A model generated the notes under the pieces. That model saw only the letters and a list, made by a program, of their open reading frames with translations, did not search any database and had not been told where the DNA came from. Both the position numbers and the translations under genes were made by a program. DNA of 64,000 nucleotides from Methylobacterium sp. R2-1 (GTDB lineage Bacteria > Pseudomonadota > Alphaproteobacteria > Rhizobiales > Beijerinckiaceae), in NCBI RefSeq assembly GCF_014191355.1, contig NZ_JACHWM010000002.1, positions 186,001 through 250,000 on the forward strand, written 5' to 3'. Below, one piece after another: positions 48,164 to 57,296 of this stretch. Position 1 is the stretch's first letter. Each line of letters starts with the position of its first letter.

Positions 48164-49117
48164 TCACGCAAAGGAGGCCCCCACCTCCAGCCGCGCCCCC
48201 CGCAAAAACTCTTCGCCGCTCGCCGTACCACCCCTGCCGGCCCGGCGCAGTTCGAGGAGCCGCACCGCGCCCGTGCCGCAGGCCACGGTGCAGGCGGCGT
48301 CGAGCAGCGTGCCCGGTGTGCCGGAGTCGTCGGTGGGCAACGCCCGCAGCACCTTCACCCGCTCCGGTCCCTTGTCTCCCCCCTTGCCGAGCCCCTTGCC
48401 GAGATCGGCCTCGAAATAGGCGCCGGGAAACGGCGACAGCCCGTTGATGTGGCGCGCGACCTCCGCCGCCGGGCGCGACCAGTCGATCCGCGCCTCTTCG
48501 TTGGTGATCTTGTGGGCGTAGACCACGCCCTCGGCCGATTGCGGCGCGAAGGTCAGGCCGTCCCGCTCCAGCGCCTGGATCGCCCGTCCCATCAGGTCGG
48601 CGCCGAGCGGCATCAGCCTGTCGTGCAGCTCGCCCGCGGTCATCCCCTCGGGGACGGACACGCGCGCTTCCATCGCCACCGGCCCGGTATCGAGCCCGGC
48701 CTCCATCCGCATGACGCCGACGCCACTCTCCCCGTCCCCTGCCATCACCGCCCGCTGAATCGGCGCCGCGCCGCGCCAGCGCGGCAGCAGCGAACCGTGC
48801 AGGTTGAGACAGCCGAAGCGCGGCAGGTCGAGGATCGTTTGCGGCAGCAGCATGCCGTAGGCGACGACCACCGCCACGTCCGCACCGTGGCCGGCGAATT
48901 CTTCCGCCGCCTCCGGCGTCTTCAGCGTCGCGGGGGTCAGAACGGGGATGCCCAGCGCCTCGGCACGGGCATGGACGGGTGAGGGCTTGAGCGCCATGCC
49001 GCGGCCGGCCTTGGCCGGGGCGCGGGTGTAGACGGCGGCGATGGCGTGGCCGTCGGCGTGGAGACGGTCCAGGGTGGGAACGGCGAAATCCGGCGTCCCC
49101 ATGAAGACGATGCGCAT
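48164..49117 (-). CDS. fmt: Methionyl-tRNA formyltransferase
   Basis: Formylates initiator Met-tRNA using 10-formyl-THF. It has 317 residues: MRIVFMGTPDFAVPTLDRLH, the active-site stretch CLNLHGSLLPRWRGAAPIQR, MEAGLDTGPVAME and a C-terminal OB-like domain starting around NGLSPFPGAYFEAD. A short Gly/Lys-rich insert (LGKGLGKGGDKG) sits in that domain. It lies 9 bp after def and 13 bp before truA, a conserved translation-start operon in rhizobia. Confidence 0.96.
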   Translation of the reverse strand: MRIVFMGTPDFAVPTLDRLHADGHAIAAVYTRAPAKAGRGMALKPSPVHARAEALGIPVLTPATLKTPEAAEEFAGHGADVAVVVAYGMLLPQTILDLPRFGCLNLHGSLLPRWRGAAPIQRAVMAGDGESGVGVMRMEAGLDTGPVAMEARVSVPEGMTAGELHDRLMPLGADLMGRAIQALERDGLTFAPQSAEGVVYAHKITNEEARIDWSRPAAEVARHINGLSPFPGAYFEADLGKGLGKGGDKGPERVKVLRALPTDDSGTPGTLLDAACTVACGTGAVRLLELRRAGRGGTASGEEFLRGARLEVGASFA

Positions 49118-49126
49118 CGGACCCCG

Positions 49127-49642
49127 TCAGGCGGCGTCGCGCTTGGCGGCCTTGGTGAACTTCTTCATCACCCGGTCGCGCTTGAGCCTCGACAGGTGAT
49201 CGATGAACAGCACGCCGTTGAGATGGTCGATCTCGTGCTGGAGGCAGGTGGCGAGCAGGCCGTCAGCCTCCTGCTCCACCATCTCGCCGTCGAGGGTCAT
49301 GTAGCGCACCCGAACGCGGTCCGGCCGCTCGACCTCGCCGTAGAATTCGGGGATCGACAGGCAGCCCTCGTCGTAGACGCGCTTCTCCTCCGACACCCAG
49401 ACGATCTCCGGGTTGATGTAGACGGTGGGGTTCCGGGCCGTCTCGTCCTTCGAGGTGTCGATGGTGACGACGCGCTTGGCGACCCCAATCTGGATCGCGG
49501 CGAGGCCGACGCCGGGGGCGTCGTACATCGTCTCGATCATGTCGCGGGCGAGCGTCCGGATCTCGTCGGTGACCGTCGCCACCGGCTCGGAGATGAGGCG
49601 TAGCTGCGCGTCGGGCAGGATCACGAGGGGGCGGACGGTCAT
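49127..49642 (-). CDS. def: Peptide deformylase
   Basis: Removes the formyl group from nascent N-terminal fMet. The ATG at 49642 gives 171 residues with all three type-1 PDF motifs: [10 protein letters not shown] (residues 44-53), EGCLSIP with the metal-ligand C94, and QHEIDHLNG with H136, E137 and H140. The tail [10 protein letters not shown] is short and basic. It heads the def-fmt-truA operon. An upstream frame extension adds about 23 unrelated residues and was rejected. Confidence 0.96.
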   Translation of the reverse strand: MTVRPLVILPDAQLRLISEPVATVTDEIRTLARDMIETMYDAPGVGLAAIQIGVAKRVVTIDTSKDETARNPTVYINPEIVWVSEEKRVYDEGCLSIPEFYGEVERPDRVRVRYMTLDGEMVEQEADGLLATCLQHEIDHLNGVLFIDHLSRLKRDRVMKKFTKAAKRDAA

Positions 49643-49784
49643 AGCTTCCGGGCCGGAATGGGCAAGGGCATGGAAAGGGGGATGAAGACGCGCGAAAACG
49701 CGTTTCCTCACCCGGAGATAGGCGGCGGCACGGGGGCGGTCAAATGTCCAGATCGAGTACGGCCCGGGCGCGCCGGGGCCGCGA

Positions 49785-50522
49785 TCACAGGCTCAGGCGC
49801 TTGAACACGGGCTCGGGGATCGCGCCGATCACCGCCATGACGAGGCGCCAGACCTTGCGCACGTAGATGATGTCGCGGCCTCCCCCTTCCGCGGCGGCGT
49901 AGACGGCCTGCCCGACCTCGGACGGCGCGGCGGTCAGCAGCGGCGGCAGGCGCATGCCGCGCGTCATCCGGGTGCGCACGAAGCCGGGCTTGACCGTCAC
50001 GACCCGGACACCGCTTTTGGCCAAGCGGTTGCGCAGGCCGGAGAGGAAGGCGGTGAAACCGGCCTTGCCGGCTCCGTAGACGTAGTTCGAGCCGCGCCCC
50101 CGGTCGCCGGCCACCGAACTGATGCCGACGATCACGCCGCTGCCGCGCGCGGCGAAGCGCTCGGCGATGAGGCCGAGCAGCAGGGACGGCCCCAAAAAAT
50201 TCGTCCGCATCACCTGCTCGGCATGGGCGAGGTCGCCCTCGGCCCGGCCCTGGTCGCCGAGTTCGCCGACCGCGCAGACGACCGTGTCGGGGAGCGCCGG
50301 CAGCCCGTCGAGCCATGCGGCGAAGCTCTCCGTCTCCAGGATGTCGAGGCGCAGCAGCGCGACCTCGGCCCGATGGCGCGCGAGGAGGTCGTCGGCGTTG
50401 CGCTGGGCCCGCTCCGGGTCGCGTGCCGCCAGCAGGATGCGCCAGCCGGCCTCGGCGTAGCGCGCGGCCACGGCGTGGCCGATATCGGAGGTGGCCCCGA
50501 CGAGGAGCAGGGTTCCGGCCAT
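49785..50522 (-). CDS. DprE2-like short-chain dehydrogenase
   Basis: A 245-residue SDR with NAD-binding [40 protein letters not shown] containing the Y-x3-K pair, and [13 protein letters not shown]. The C-terminus [19 protein letters not shown] parallels the end of mycobacterial DprE2, as remembered, and is unusual for generic SDRs. DprE2 reduces the keto-intermediate made by DprE1 so that decaprenyl-phosphoryl-ribose becomes -arabinose. The start overlaps the stop of the DprE1-like gene as TGATG, so the two are translationally coupled as in actinobacteria. The sugar-lipid substrate here is inferred, not shown. Confidence 0.8.
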   Translation of the reverse strand: MAGTLLLVGATSDIGHAVAARYAEAGWRILLAARDPERAQRNADDLLARHRAEVALLRLDILETESFAAWLDGLPALPDTVVCAVGELGDQGRAEGDLAHAEQVMRTNFLGPSLLLGLIAERFAARGSGVIVGISSVAGDRGRGSNYVYGAGKAGFTAFLSGLRNRLAKSGVRVVTVKPGFVRTRMTRGMRLPPLLTAAPSEVGQAVYAAAEGGGRDIIYVRKVWRLVMAVIGAIPEPVFKRLSL

Positions 50523-51895
50523 CACAATCCCAGGCGCGTGGAGAGGCGGGAGGCGAGCACCCCGTCGGCACCGAGCCGCCGCCGGAGGTCTCGGAAGGCG
50601 GGGAGGGCGGGATAGCCAGCCTCGAAGGTGTCGCGGCTCTGCCGGGCATCCTTGGCGAGGTAGAGCCGCCCGCCCGCAGCGACGACGCAACGGTCGAGCG
50701 CGTCGAGCAGGGCGAAGGTCGCCGCGTTCGCCGGCAGGTCGAGGGCCAGCGTGTAGCCCTCCATCGGGAAGGACAGCCCGCCGCCGCCGGGGCCGAGCCG
50801 CTTGAGCACCGCCAGCGGCGAGGCGGTGCCGAGGCGGGCGACCCGGTCGAGCATCCCCGACAGCACCGCCTCGGCCCCGAGCCGGGGAACGACGCATTGG
50901 TGCTGCACGAAGCCGCGGGCGCCGTAGAGGCGGTTCCAGGCCGCGAGCCCGTCGAGGGGGAAGAAGTAGCTGTGCCACGGCACGAGGGCCGAGGCACCCG
51001 CTGCCCTCCCGCGGCGAAAATACAGCGCGTTGAAGGCCGTGACCGAGGCGCGGTTCAGGGTCCAGCCTGGCAGTCCTGGCGGCACCGTGAGCCGGCCCCG
51101 AGGCGGAATCGGAAAAGGGTCGCGCCCGGCGGCGAGGCAGACCTCGCGGCCGGCATGCTCGCCGCGATAGACGAGGCCGCGTCCGAGGGCGGGTCCGCGG
51201 GCGAGGCAGTCGATCCAGGCGACGGAGTAGGTCGCCGCGTCGTCCGCATCCAGCGCCCGCAGCATCGCGCCGAGGTCGGCAGCGACGCGGGTCTGCTGGC
51301 GGATCCAGCCGCTCTCGACCGGCCGCAGGTGGAAGGTCGCGTCGAGGATCGTGCCGGTCAGCCCCATCCCGCCGACCGTCATGGCGAAGAGTTCGGGCTC
51401 CCGGTCGCGCGCGCAGAGGCGCGGGACGCCGTCGGGCGTCAGAACGGTCAGGGCCTCCACATGGGCACCGAAGCCGCCCTCGCGGTGGTGGTTCTTGCCA
51501 TGGACATCGGAGGCGATCATCCCGCCGACGGTCACGAACTGCGTGCCGGGCACGACCGGCGGAAAGAAGCCCCGCGGCAAGAAGGTGCGGACGATGTCGG
51601 CGAGGGTGACGCCGGCCTCGGCCCGCAGCCGACCGCTGGCGGGATCGAAGCCACGCAGCCGGTCGAGAGCGCCGGTCAGGACGGTGGTGCGCCGGCCGAC
51701 GGCCGCGTCGCCGTAGGCGCGCCCGGCGCCGCGGGCAATCACGCCCCGCCGGCCATGCAGGAGCGCGGGGAGGGTCTCGGGCGAATCCGCCGCCAGGATC
51801 TCACTGGCCGCGCGAGGATACCGTCCCCAGCCGGAGATCATCCGGGAGCTGCGTGCCTCCGGCCCCGCCTCGGTGAGGGTAAGGTTTGCGTGCAT
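50522..51895 (-). CDS. DprE1-like FAD-dependent oxidoreductase
   Basis: A 457-residue vanillyl-alcohol-oxidase-type flavoprotein. The FAD domain has GVIARGAGRAYGDAAV and GGMIASDVHGKNHHREGGFG, the latter nearly the same as the DprE1 HGKNHH loop that anchors FAD. The substrate domain ends with GGRLYLAKDARQSRDTFEAG, matching the DprE1 active-site lysine region. The position equal to the benzothiazinone-target Cys387 of M. tuberculosis is Ala (GYTLALDLPA). DprE1 oxidises the 2'-OH of decaprenyl-phosphoryl-ribose. The ATG at 51895 has GAGGG upstream (GTG at 51898 is also possible). It is between a GT87 gene (9 bp) and the DprE2-like gene. Confidence 0.85.
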   Translation of the reverse strand: MHANLTLTEAGPEARSSRMISGWGRYPRAASEILAADSPETLPALLHGRRGVIARGAGRAYGDAAVGRRTTVLTGALDRLRGFDPASGRLRAEAGVTLADIVRTFLPRGFFPPVVPGTQFVTVGGMIASDVHGKNHHREGGFGAHVEALTVLTPDGVPRLCARDREPELFAMTVGGMGLTGTILDATFHLRPVESGWIRQQTRVAADLGAMLRALDADDAATYSVAWIDCLARGPALGRGLVYRGEHAGREVCLAAGRDPFPIPPRGRLTVPPGLPGWTLNRASVTAFNALYFRRGRAAGASALVPWHSYFFPLDGLAAWNRLYGARGFVQHQCVVPRLGAEAVLSGMLDRVARLGTASPLAVLKRLGPGGGGLSFPMEGYTLALDLPANAATFALLDALDRCVVAAGGRLYLAKDARQSRDTFEAGYPALPAFRDLRRRLGADGVLASRLSTRLGL

Positions 51896-51904
51896 CACCG
51901 GCCC

Positions 51905-53197
51905 TCAGGCGGCAATCGGGCCGACCGGCACGACCCTCGTCCCCGCTGCATCGAGACCGGCCGCGGCCCGCCCCCGGCGCAGGATGCGCCAGACCAGCGC
52001 GAGCAGGAGAAGGAAGGGCGGGGCGGCCAGCGAGATCTCGACCGAGGACGCGGCCTCCGTTCCGACCAGGGCTTCGTGCAGCCCACCGGCCACGAGGCCG
52101 TAGCCGCCCACCATCCAGCCGAGCACCAAGAGCGCGACCTCTTCCCCTCGGCTGGCCCGTCCGAGGAGATCCGGCAGCAGCAGGGCGAGGGCGACGCCGT
52201 AGAGCGGCAGGTCGTAGTCGTAGGCGTAGGGGCTGACGAACAGGCTCGCCAGCGCGGCAAGGCCGACGACCTGCCGCCGCGGCATGCCGCGCCGGAGGGC
52301 GAGCGGGATGAGGCCGAGGACCGCCACGGCCGTCGCCGCCTGGGCGGCCAGCGCCAGGGCGGCCGGCAGATCGAGGCTGCGCAGCCACGCGTAGACCGAG
52401 ATCATCCGGAAGAGAGGGTAGGCGCCCGCGGCCAGAAATGCCTTGGCCTCGTCCACGCCGCCGAAGAAGGCCGGCCAGATCGCGGGGCCGAGCACCAGGG
52501 TGGAGAGGCCCAGAGCGAATCCGGCCGTCGCGGCGGCGAGCGCGAGACAGCGCCAGCGGCGCAGAACGAGAGCGCCGACCGCGAGTCCGATCGCGAGATG
52601 CGGCTTGATCACCATCAGGCCGAGCGGAAGGCCGGCACGCGCGCCCCCGCTCAGGAGACCGAGACCGGTCAGCCCGATCAGCGTGCCCATGAGGAAGCCG
52701 TTCTGGCCGCCGGCCACCGCGACGAAAAGAACCGGTGCCAGCGCGACGACGACGGTCGCGAAATGCGGGCCGGCGATCCGGCGCAGGACGAGCAGGTAGG
52801 TCGCGAGCGTCGCGCCGACGAAGAGGAGGTAGGCGAGGCCGATCGGCAGGGGGGCGAGCGCCGCCACCACGAGATTGAAGGGCGGGGGATAGGTCCAGGG
52901 CAGAAAGGCTTGATCGCCCGTGAGAGCCTGCTGGACCTCCAGCAGAGCGGGGAGATGGTAGGCCTGCGCGATGTCACCCCGCCACACCATCCGGCCGGCG
53001 ATGTGGAAGGCGTCGAAATCCGTGATGTCCTGAGCGGGAAGAAGTCCGGCGTAGCGGAGCGCCTTGCTGAGCATGACCGCGGCAAGGCTCATCAGGAGCA
53101 TCCGCACCACGAAGGGGGTCGCCAGCCTTTCGTGGAGCCTCGGAACTTCGAGCCTCGGCGCACAGCCGCGGTCCTGTTCCGGTCGAAGATCCATCAT
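51905..53197 (-). CDS. GT87-type (DUF2029) membrane glycosyltransferase
   Basis: A 430-residue integral membrane protein with about ten hydrophobic helices, matching the GT-C class DUF2029/GT87 family (mycobacterial PimE and AftC belong to the same wider group). Visible features: DITDFDAFHIAGRMVWRGDI with an acidic pair typical of GT-C first loops, LPWTYPPPFNLVVAALAPLP, GGQNGFLMGTLIGLTGLGLL and YAYDYDLPLYGVALALLLPD. Such enzymes use polyprenyl-phosphate sugars at the outer face of the membrane. The genes immediately downstream encode DprE1- and DprE2-like enzymes, which make such a donor. The start is ATG at 53197 or GTG at 53242. Confidence 0.8.
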   Translation of the reverse strand: MMDLRPEQDRGCAPRLEVPRLHERLATPFVVRMLLMSLAAVMLSKALRYAGLLPAQDITDFDAFHIAGRMVWRGDIAQAYHLPALLEVQQALTGDQAFLPWTYPPPFNLVVAALAPLPIGLAYLLFVGATLATYLLVLRRIAGPHFATVVVALAPVLFVAVAGGQNGFLMGTLIGLTGLGLLSGGARAGLPLGLMVIKPHLAIGLAVGALVLRRWRCLALAAATAGFALGLSTLVLGPAIWPAFFGGVDEAKAFLAAGAYPLFRMISVYAWLRSLDLPAALALAAQAATAVAVLGLIPLALRRGMPRRQVVGLAALASLFVSPYAYDYDLPLYGVALALLLPDLLGRASRGEEVALLVLGWMVGGYGLVAGGLHEALVGTEAASSVEISLAAPPFLLLLALVWRILRRGRAAAGLDAAGTRVVPVGPIAA

Positions 53198-53341
53198 GGT
53201 CGAGCCGAGACGGTCCGTGCGGGAAATACTGTCTTTCGGCACAGCCGCGCTGGTCCGCGACCAGATTTGTCATGGCGCGATTTAAGAAGCCGTTACGGGA
53301 TCGTTCGAACGAAGTCGGCGTGGTTCCGCGAAAGGCCGCCC

Positions 53342-53947
53342 TCAGAACGCCGTGCGGCTGCGGATCGCCGCCGTGAGCGTGCCCTCGTCGAGATAATCGA
53401 GTTCGCCGCCCACCGGCACGCCGTGGGCGAGACGCGTGATCGTCAGCCCGAGATGCTTGAGCGATTCGGTGACGTAGTGGGCGGTGGTCTGGCCATCGAC
53501 CGTCGCGTTCAACGCCAGGATGATCTCCTTCACCCCCGGCTCGCTCGCTCTCTCCACGAGGCGGGCGATGGTGAGGTGTTCGGGCCGTACCCCGTCGAGC
53601 GCCGAGAGCACGCCGCCGAGCACGTGGTAGCGCGCCTTGACCGCGCCGGAGCGCTCCAAGGCCCAGAGGTCGGACACGTCCTCGACCACGACGAGGGTGG
53701 TAGGGTCACGCGTCTCGTCGCGGCAGATCGTGCAGGGGTCGCTGGTGTCGACGTTGCCGCAGGAGCGGCACACGACGATGCGCTCGGCGGCGATCCGCAT
53801 CGCGTCGGCCAACGGCGCGAGCAGGGTCTCGCGCTTCTTGATGAGCTGGAGCGCGGCTCTACGGGCGGAGCGGGGCCCGAGGCCCGGCATCCGCCCGAGA
53901 AGCTGGATCAGGCGCTCGATCTCGGGGCCGGCGACGGCTTGGGGCAT
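53342..53947 (-). CDS. recR: Recombination protein RecR
   Basis: A 201-residue protein acting with RecF and RecO to load RecA on gapped DNA. It has the helix-hairpin-helix region ([20 protein letters not shown]), a four-cysteine zinc finger ([16 protein letters not shown]), a Toprim domain ([40 protein letters not shown]) and the C-terminal [19 protein letters not shown]. The ATG at 53947 is chosen by the family start. It is not next to dnaX-ybaB, its usual neighbours; here it stands alone, divergent from pckA. Confidence 0.96.
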   Translation of the reverse strand: MPQAVAGPEIERLIQLLGRMPGLGPRSARRAALQLIKKRETLLAPLADAMRIAAERIVVCRSCGNVDTSDPCTICRDETRDPTTLVVVEDVSDLWALERSGAVKARYHVLGGVLSALDGVRPEHLTIARLVERASEPGVKEIILALNATVDGQTTAHYVTESLKHLGLTITRLAHGVPVGGELDYLDEGTLTAAIRSRTAF

Positions 53948-54252
53948 GCGGGGCGATACGGCTGTGGCTGAGGAGGGGCGGCAGGCGCCCTCCCTCACAT
54001 AAGCCTTCCGCCGGAATTTTGCCCGTTCAGGATCCGGACAGCCCGGCCGCCCCGTGAGGAGCCGGCGTGCAAATTTTTTTTGAGCCCCTACCAAGGATTA
54101 GTTGACGGCCAAGCCGGAGACCGATCCATTGAGTGCCGGGGCGGAGAACCTGCGTGCGGCGGCCCTGACCGACCGCGCGGACGCCTCGCGAGTCAAACAC
54201 GAAACAGCCGGAGAGACCGGCGCGATCAGGGGCCGTGAGGGAGGGAAAGCCC
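53948..54252. other. Divergent intergenic region recR / pckA
   Basis: About 305 bp. A run of eight T at 54073-54080 follows a weak CCGGC/GCCGG hairpin, which may be an attenuator-like or chance structure. TTGACG at 54102 could be a pckA -35 (a poor TCCATT -10 at 17-bp spacing). No gene was recognised. Confidence 0.4.
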
Positions 54253-55872
54253 ATGAAGACCATTGGTGAATTCAATGCGGCCCATGGTCCGGAGGCGATC
54301 GGCCTGACCGATCTCGCCGCCGTGCACTGGAACCTCGAAGCGCCCCGTCTCTACGAGGAGGCCCTGCAGCGCGGCGAGGCACAGCTCGCCCGCGGCGGCG
54401 CGCTGGTGGCGACCACCGGCAGCCACACCGGCCGCTCCCCCAAGGACAAGGTCGTGGTGCGCGACGCCAGCACCGAGAACGAGATCTGGTGGGACAACAA
54501 CGGCTCGATCACCCGCGAGCAGTTCGCGACGCTGCTCGACGATTTCCGGGCTCATGCCCGCGGCAAGGAGCTGTTCGCCCAGGATCTCTACGGCGGCGCC
54601 GATCCGGCCCACCGCGTGCGGGCGCGGGTCTATACCGAGTTCGCGTGGCACTCCCTGTTCATCCGCAACTTGCTGATCCGGCCCGAGCGCGACGCGCTTG
54701 GCCAATACGTGCCGGAGCTGACGATCATCGACCTGCCGAGCTTCCAGGCCGATCCGGCCCGGCACGGCTGCCGCTCCAAGACCGTGATCGCCATCGATTT
54801 CGCGCAGAAGATCGTGCTGATCGGCGGCTCGGCCTATGCCGGCGAGATGAAGAAGTCGGTCTTCACTTACCTCAATTATGTGCTCCCCGGCGCGGGCGTG
54901 ATGCCGATGCACTGCTCGGCCAACGCTGCGCTCGATGAGACCGGCGACTCGGCCCTGTTCTTCGGCCTGTCCGGCACCGGCAAGACCACGCTGTCGAACG
55001 ATTCATCGCGAAAGCTCATCGGCGATGACGAGCACGGCTGGAGCCGGGACGGCATCTTCAACTTCGAGGGCGGCTGTTACGCCAAGACCATCCGGCTGTC
55101 GCGCAACGCCGAGCCGGAGATCTACGCCACCACCGAGCGCTTCGGCACGGTGATGGAGAACGTCGTGATCGACCCGCTCACCCGCGTGCCGGACTTCGAC
55201 GACGCCTCGCTCACCGAGAACACCCGCTGCGCCTACCCGCTCGACTTCATCGCCAATGCCAGCGCCACCGGCCGGGCCGGGCATCCGAAGAATATCGTGA
55301 TGCTGACCTGCGACGCCTTCGGCGTGATGCCGCCGATCGCCAAGCTCACCGGCGCCGAGGCGATGTACCACTTCCTCTCGGGCTACACCGCCAAGGTGGC
55401 GGGCACCGAGCGCGGCCTGACGGCGCCGGAGGCGACCTTCTCGACCTGCTTCGGCGCCCCGTTCATGCCGCGCCATCCGAGCGTCTACGGCAACCTGCTG
55501 CGGGAGCTGATGGCCGAGCACGGCGTCGATTGCTGGCTCGTCAACACCGGCTGGACCGGCGGCGGGGTCGGCACCGGGCGGCGCATGCCGATTCGCGTCA
55601 CACGCCGGCTGCTCACGGCGGCGCTCGACGGCTCGCTGGCGCAGACGGAGTTCCGCCGCGATCCGTATTTCGGCTTCTCGGTGCCCGTCGAAGTGCCCGG
55701 CATCGAGACGCAGGTGCTGTCGCCGGTCGAGACCTGGACCAACAAGGCGGCCTTCGCCGAGACCGCCACGCGCCTCGTCACGATGTTCCGTGAGAACTTC
55801 AAGCGCTTCGAGAGCCACGTCGATGCCGATGTGCGCGCTGCAGAGCCGGCCATGGCGCCGATCGCGGCCTGA
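54253..55872 (+). CDS. pckA: Phosphoenolpyruvate carboxykinase (ATP)
   Basis: Converts oxaloacetate and ATP to PEP, CO2 and ADP, linking the TCA cycle to gluconeogenesis and, in methylotrophs, exchanging carbon between C4 and C3 pools. The ATG at 54253 has GAGGGA about 8 nt upstream; product 539 residues, typical of ATP-type PckA. Motifs: [19 protein letters not shown] at the N-terminus, the kinase-1a P-loop [11 protein letters not shown] (238-248), [18 protein letters not shown] (metal and substrate loop) and [17 protein letters not shown]. It is monocistronic, with a GC hairpin after it. No operator is identified. Confidence 0.96.
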   Translation: MKTIGEFNAAHGPEAIGLTDLAAVHWNLEAPRLYEEALQRGEAQLARGGALVATTGSHTGRSPKDKVVVRDASTENEIWWDNNGSITREQFATLLDDFRAHARGKELFAQDLYGGADPAHRVRARVYTEFAWHSLFIRNLLIRPERDALGQYVPELTIIDLPSFQADPARHGCRSKTVIAIDFAQKIVLIGGSAYAGEMKKSVFTYLNYVLPGAGVMPMHCSANAALDETGDSALFFGLSGTGKTTLSNDSSRKLIGDDEHGWSRDGIFNFEGGCYAKTIRLSRNAEPEIYATTERFGTVMENVVIDPLTRVPDFDDASLTENTRCAYPLDFIANASATGRAGHPKNIVMLTCDAFGVMPPIAKLTGAEAMYHFLSGYTAKVAGTERGLTAPEATFSTCFGAPFMPRHPSVYGNLLRELMAEHGVDCWLVNTGWTGGGVGTGRRMPIRVTRRLLTAALDGSLAQTEFRRDPYFGFSVPVEVPGIETQVLSPVETWTNKAAFAETATRLVTMFRENFKRFESHVDADVRAAEPAMAPIAA

Positions 55873-55882
55873 GCGATCACAG

Positions 55883-55906
55883 CCCTCCCCGCGCGAGCGG
55901 GGAGGG
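55883..55906. terminator. GC hairpin between pckA and rlmN (convergent)
   Basis: A perfect 10-bp stem CCCTCCCCGC with GCGGGGAGGG around GCGA lies 10 bp after the pckA stop and 10 bp before the convergent rlmN stop. No U-tract on either side; probably serves both genes. Confidence 0.55.
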
Positions 55907-55916
55907 GACAAACGAA

Positions 55917-57194
55917 TCAGTCGACCTGATCCGCGTAGACGGCCTCGGCGCCCATGCCCTCTTCGAGCATCATCCGAGCCCGGGCGCGCAGCTTCTCCGT
56001 CTCGCTCTTGAGCTGACCGCAGGCCGCCAGGATGTCGCGTCCGCGCGGGGTGCGCACCGGCGAGGCGTAGCCGGCGTTGAACACGAACTCCGAGAACCGC
56101 TCGATCCGCTCCCAGTCCGAGCACTCGTATTTCGAGCCGGGCCAGGGATTGAAGGGGATCAGGTTGATTTTGGCCGGGATGCCCTTGAGCAGCCGCACCA
56201 GGGCGCGGGCATCGGCATCCGAATCGTTGACGCCCTTGAGCATCACGTACTCGAAGGTGATGCGCCGGGCATTGCTCAGCCCCGGATAGTTCCGGCAGGC
56301 ATCGAGAAGCTGCTCGATCGGGTACTTGCGGTTCAGGGGCACCAGCTCATCGCGCAGGTCGTCGCGCACCGCGTGCAGCGAGATCGCCAGCATGGCGTTG
56401 GCTTCCAGCCCCAGCCGCTCGATCTGCGGCACCACGCCGGAAGTCGAGACCGTGATGCGCCGTCGCGAGAGCGCGAGGCCCTCCTGATCCGACATCACCG
56501 CGATGGCGTCGATCACCGCATCGAGATTGTAGAGCGGCTCGCCCATGCCCATGAACACGATGTTGGTCACAAGCCGCCCGGCCTCGCCGCTATCCTTGCC
56601 CGGCATCTGGCCGGTGAAGTCGCCGAGCGCATCGCGGGCGACGACGAGCTGCGAGACGATCTCGGCGGTGGAGAGGTTGCGCACGAGGCGCTGCGTGCCG
56701 GTGTGGCAGAACGAGCAGGTCAGCGTGCAGCCGACCTGGGACGAGACGCAGAGCGTGCCGCGGTCGTCGCCGGGGATGTAGACGCACTCGATCTCGGCGC
56801 CGCGATTGTGGTCGTGCGCGCCGGTCGGCGCCATGCGCAGCAGCCACTTGCGGGTGCCGTCGCGGGAGACCTGCTCGGTGACGACCTCCGGGCGGTCGAG
56901 GGAGAAGTGATCCGCGAGCTGCGCCTTCAAGCCCTTGCCGACATTGGTCATCTCGGCGAACTCGCGGGCGCCGCGCACGTAGATCCAGTGCCAGATCTGA
57001 CTCACCCGCATCCGCGTCTCGCGCTCGGGCACGCCGATGCCGAGCAGCGCAGCTTTCAGACCCTCGCGGGTCAGGCCGACGAGGGAGGCCTTGCGGCCGG
57101 GCAGGGTCGAGAGGGCGGTGACCTCGGGGGCCTTCTCGATTGCGGGGAGGGCGCGCGATGCGCCCGGGGCGGAGTCGAACGACGCCGTCGCCAT
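55917..57194 (-). CDS. rlmN: Dual-specificity 23S rRNA/tRNA adenine-C2 methyltransferase
   Basis: A radical-SAM enzyme methylating A2503 of 23S rRNA and A37 of some tRNAs. It has 425 residues with the Cx3Cx2C cluster motif C156-C160-C163 in [63 protein letters not shown] and [19 protein letters not shown]. The conserved C-terminal cysteine that forms the methyl adduct is in [10 protein letters not shown] 40-residue N-terminal extension is disordered. The ATG at 57194 is used. It lies about 100 bp downstream of aroKB on the same strand, but without evident coupling. Confidence 0.95.
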   Translation of the reverse strand: MATASFDSAPGASRALPAIEKAPEVTALSTLPGRKASLVGLTREGLKAALLGIGVPERETRMRVSQIWHWIYVRGAREFAEMTNVGKGLKAQLADHFSLDRPEVVTEQVSRDGTRKWLLRMAPTGAHDHNRGAEIECVYIPGDDRGTLCVSSQVGCTLTCSFCHTGTQRLVRNLSTAEIVSQLVVARDALGDFTGQMPGKDSGEAGRLVTNIVFMGMGEPLYNLDAVIDAIAVMSDQEGLALSRRRITVSTSGVVPQIERLGLEANAMLAISLHAVRDDLRDELVPLNRKYPIEQLLDACRNYPGLSNARRITFEYVMLKGVNDSDADARALVRLLKGIPAKINLIPFNPWPGSKYECSDWERIERFSEFVFNAGYASPVRTPRGRDILAACGQLKSETEKLRARARMMLEEGMGAEAVYADQVD

Positions 57195-57296
57195 GGCTCA
57201 AGACCTTAGGAAGCTGGAACGGCTCTCATATAGGCGCATTCGGGCGGGAACGCGACTGCACCCGCTCCAGCCCTCCCTTGCACCGCACTGGGCCGT

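Noticed and set aside
50315..53971. 1200-codon plus-strand open frame opposite the DprE-like operon and recR
   Set aside because: Three real operon genes and recR lie on the minus strand; the antisense product has no domain and a biased Arg/Gly/Glu composition.
54073..54080. Run of eight T as a strong terminator ahead of pckA
   Set aside because: The preceding CCGGC/GCCGG hairpin is only 5 bp with a 13-nt loop and no gene on the plus strand ends there.
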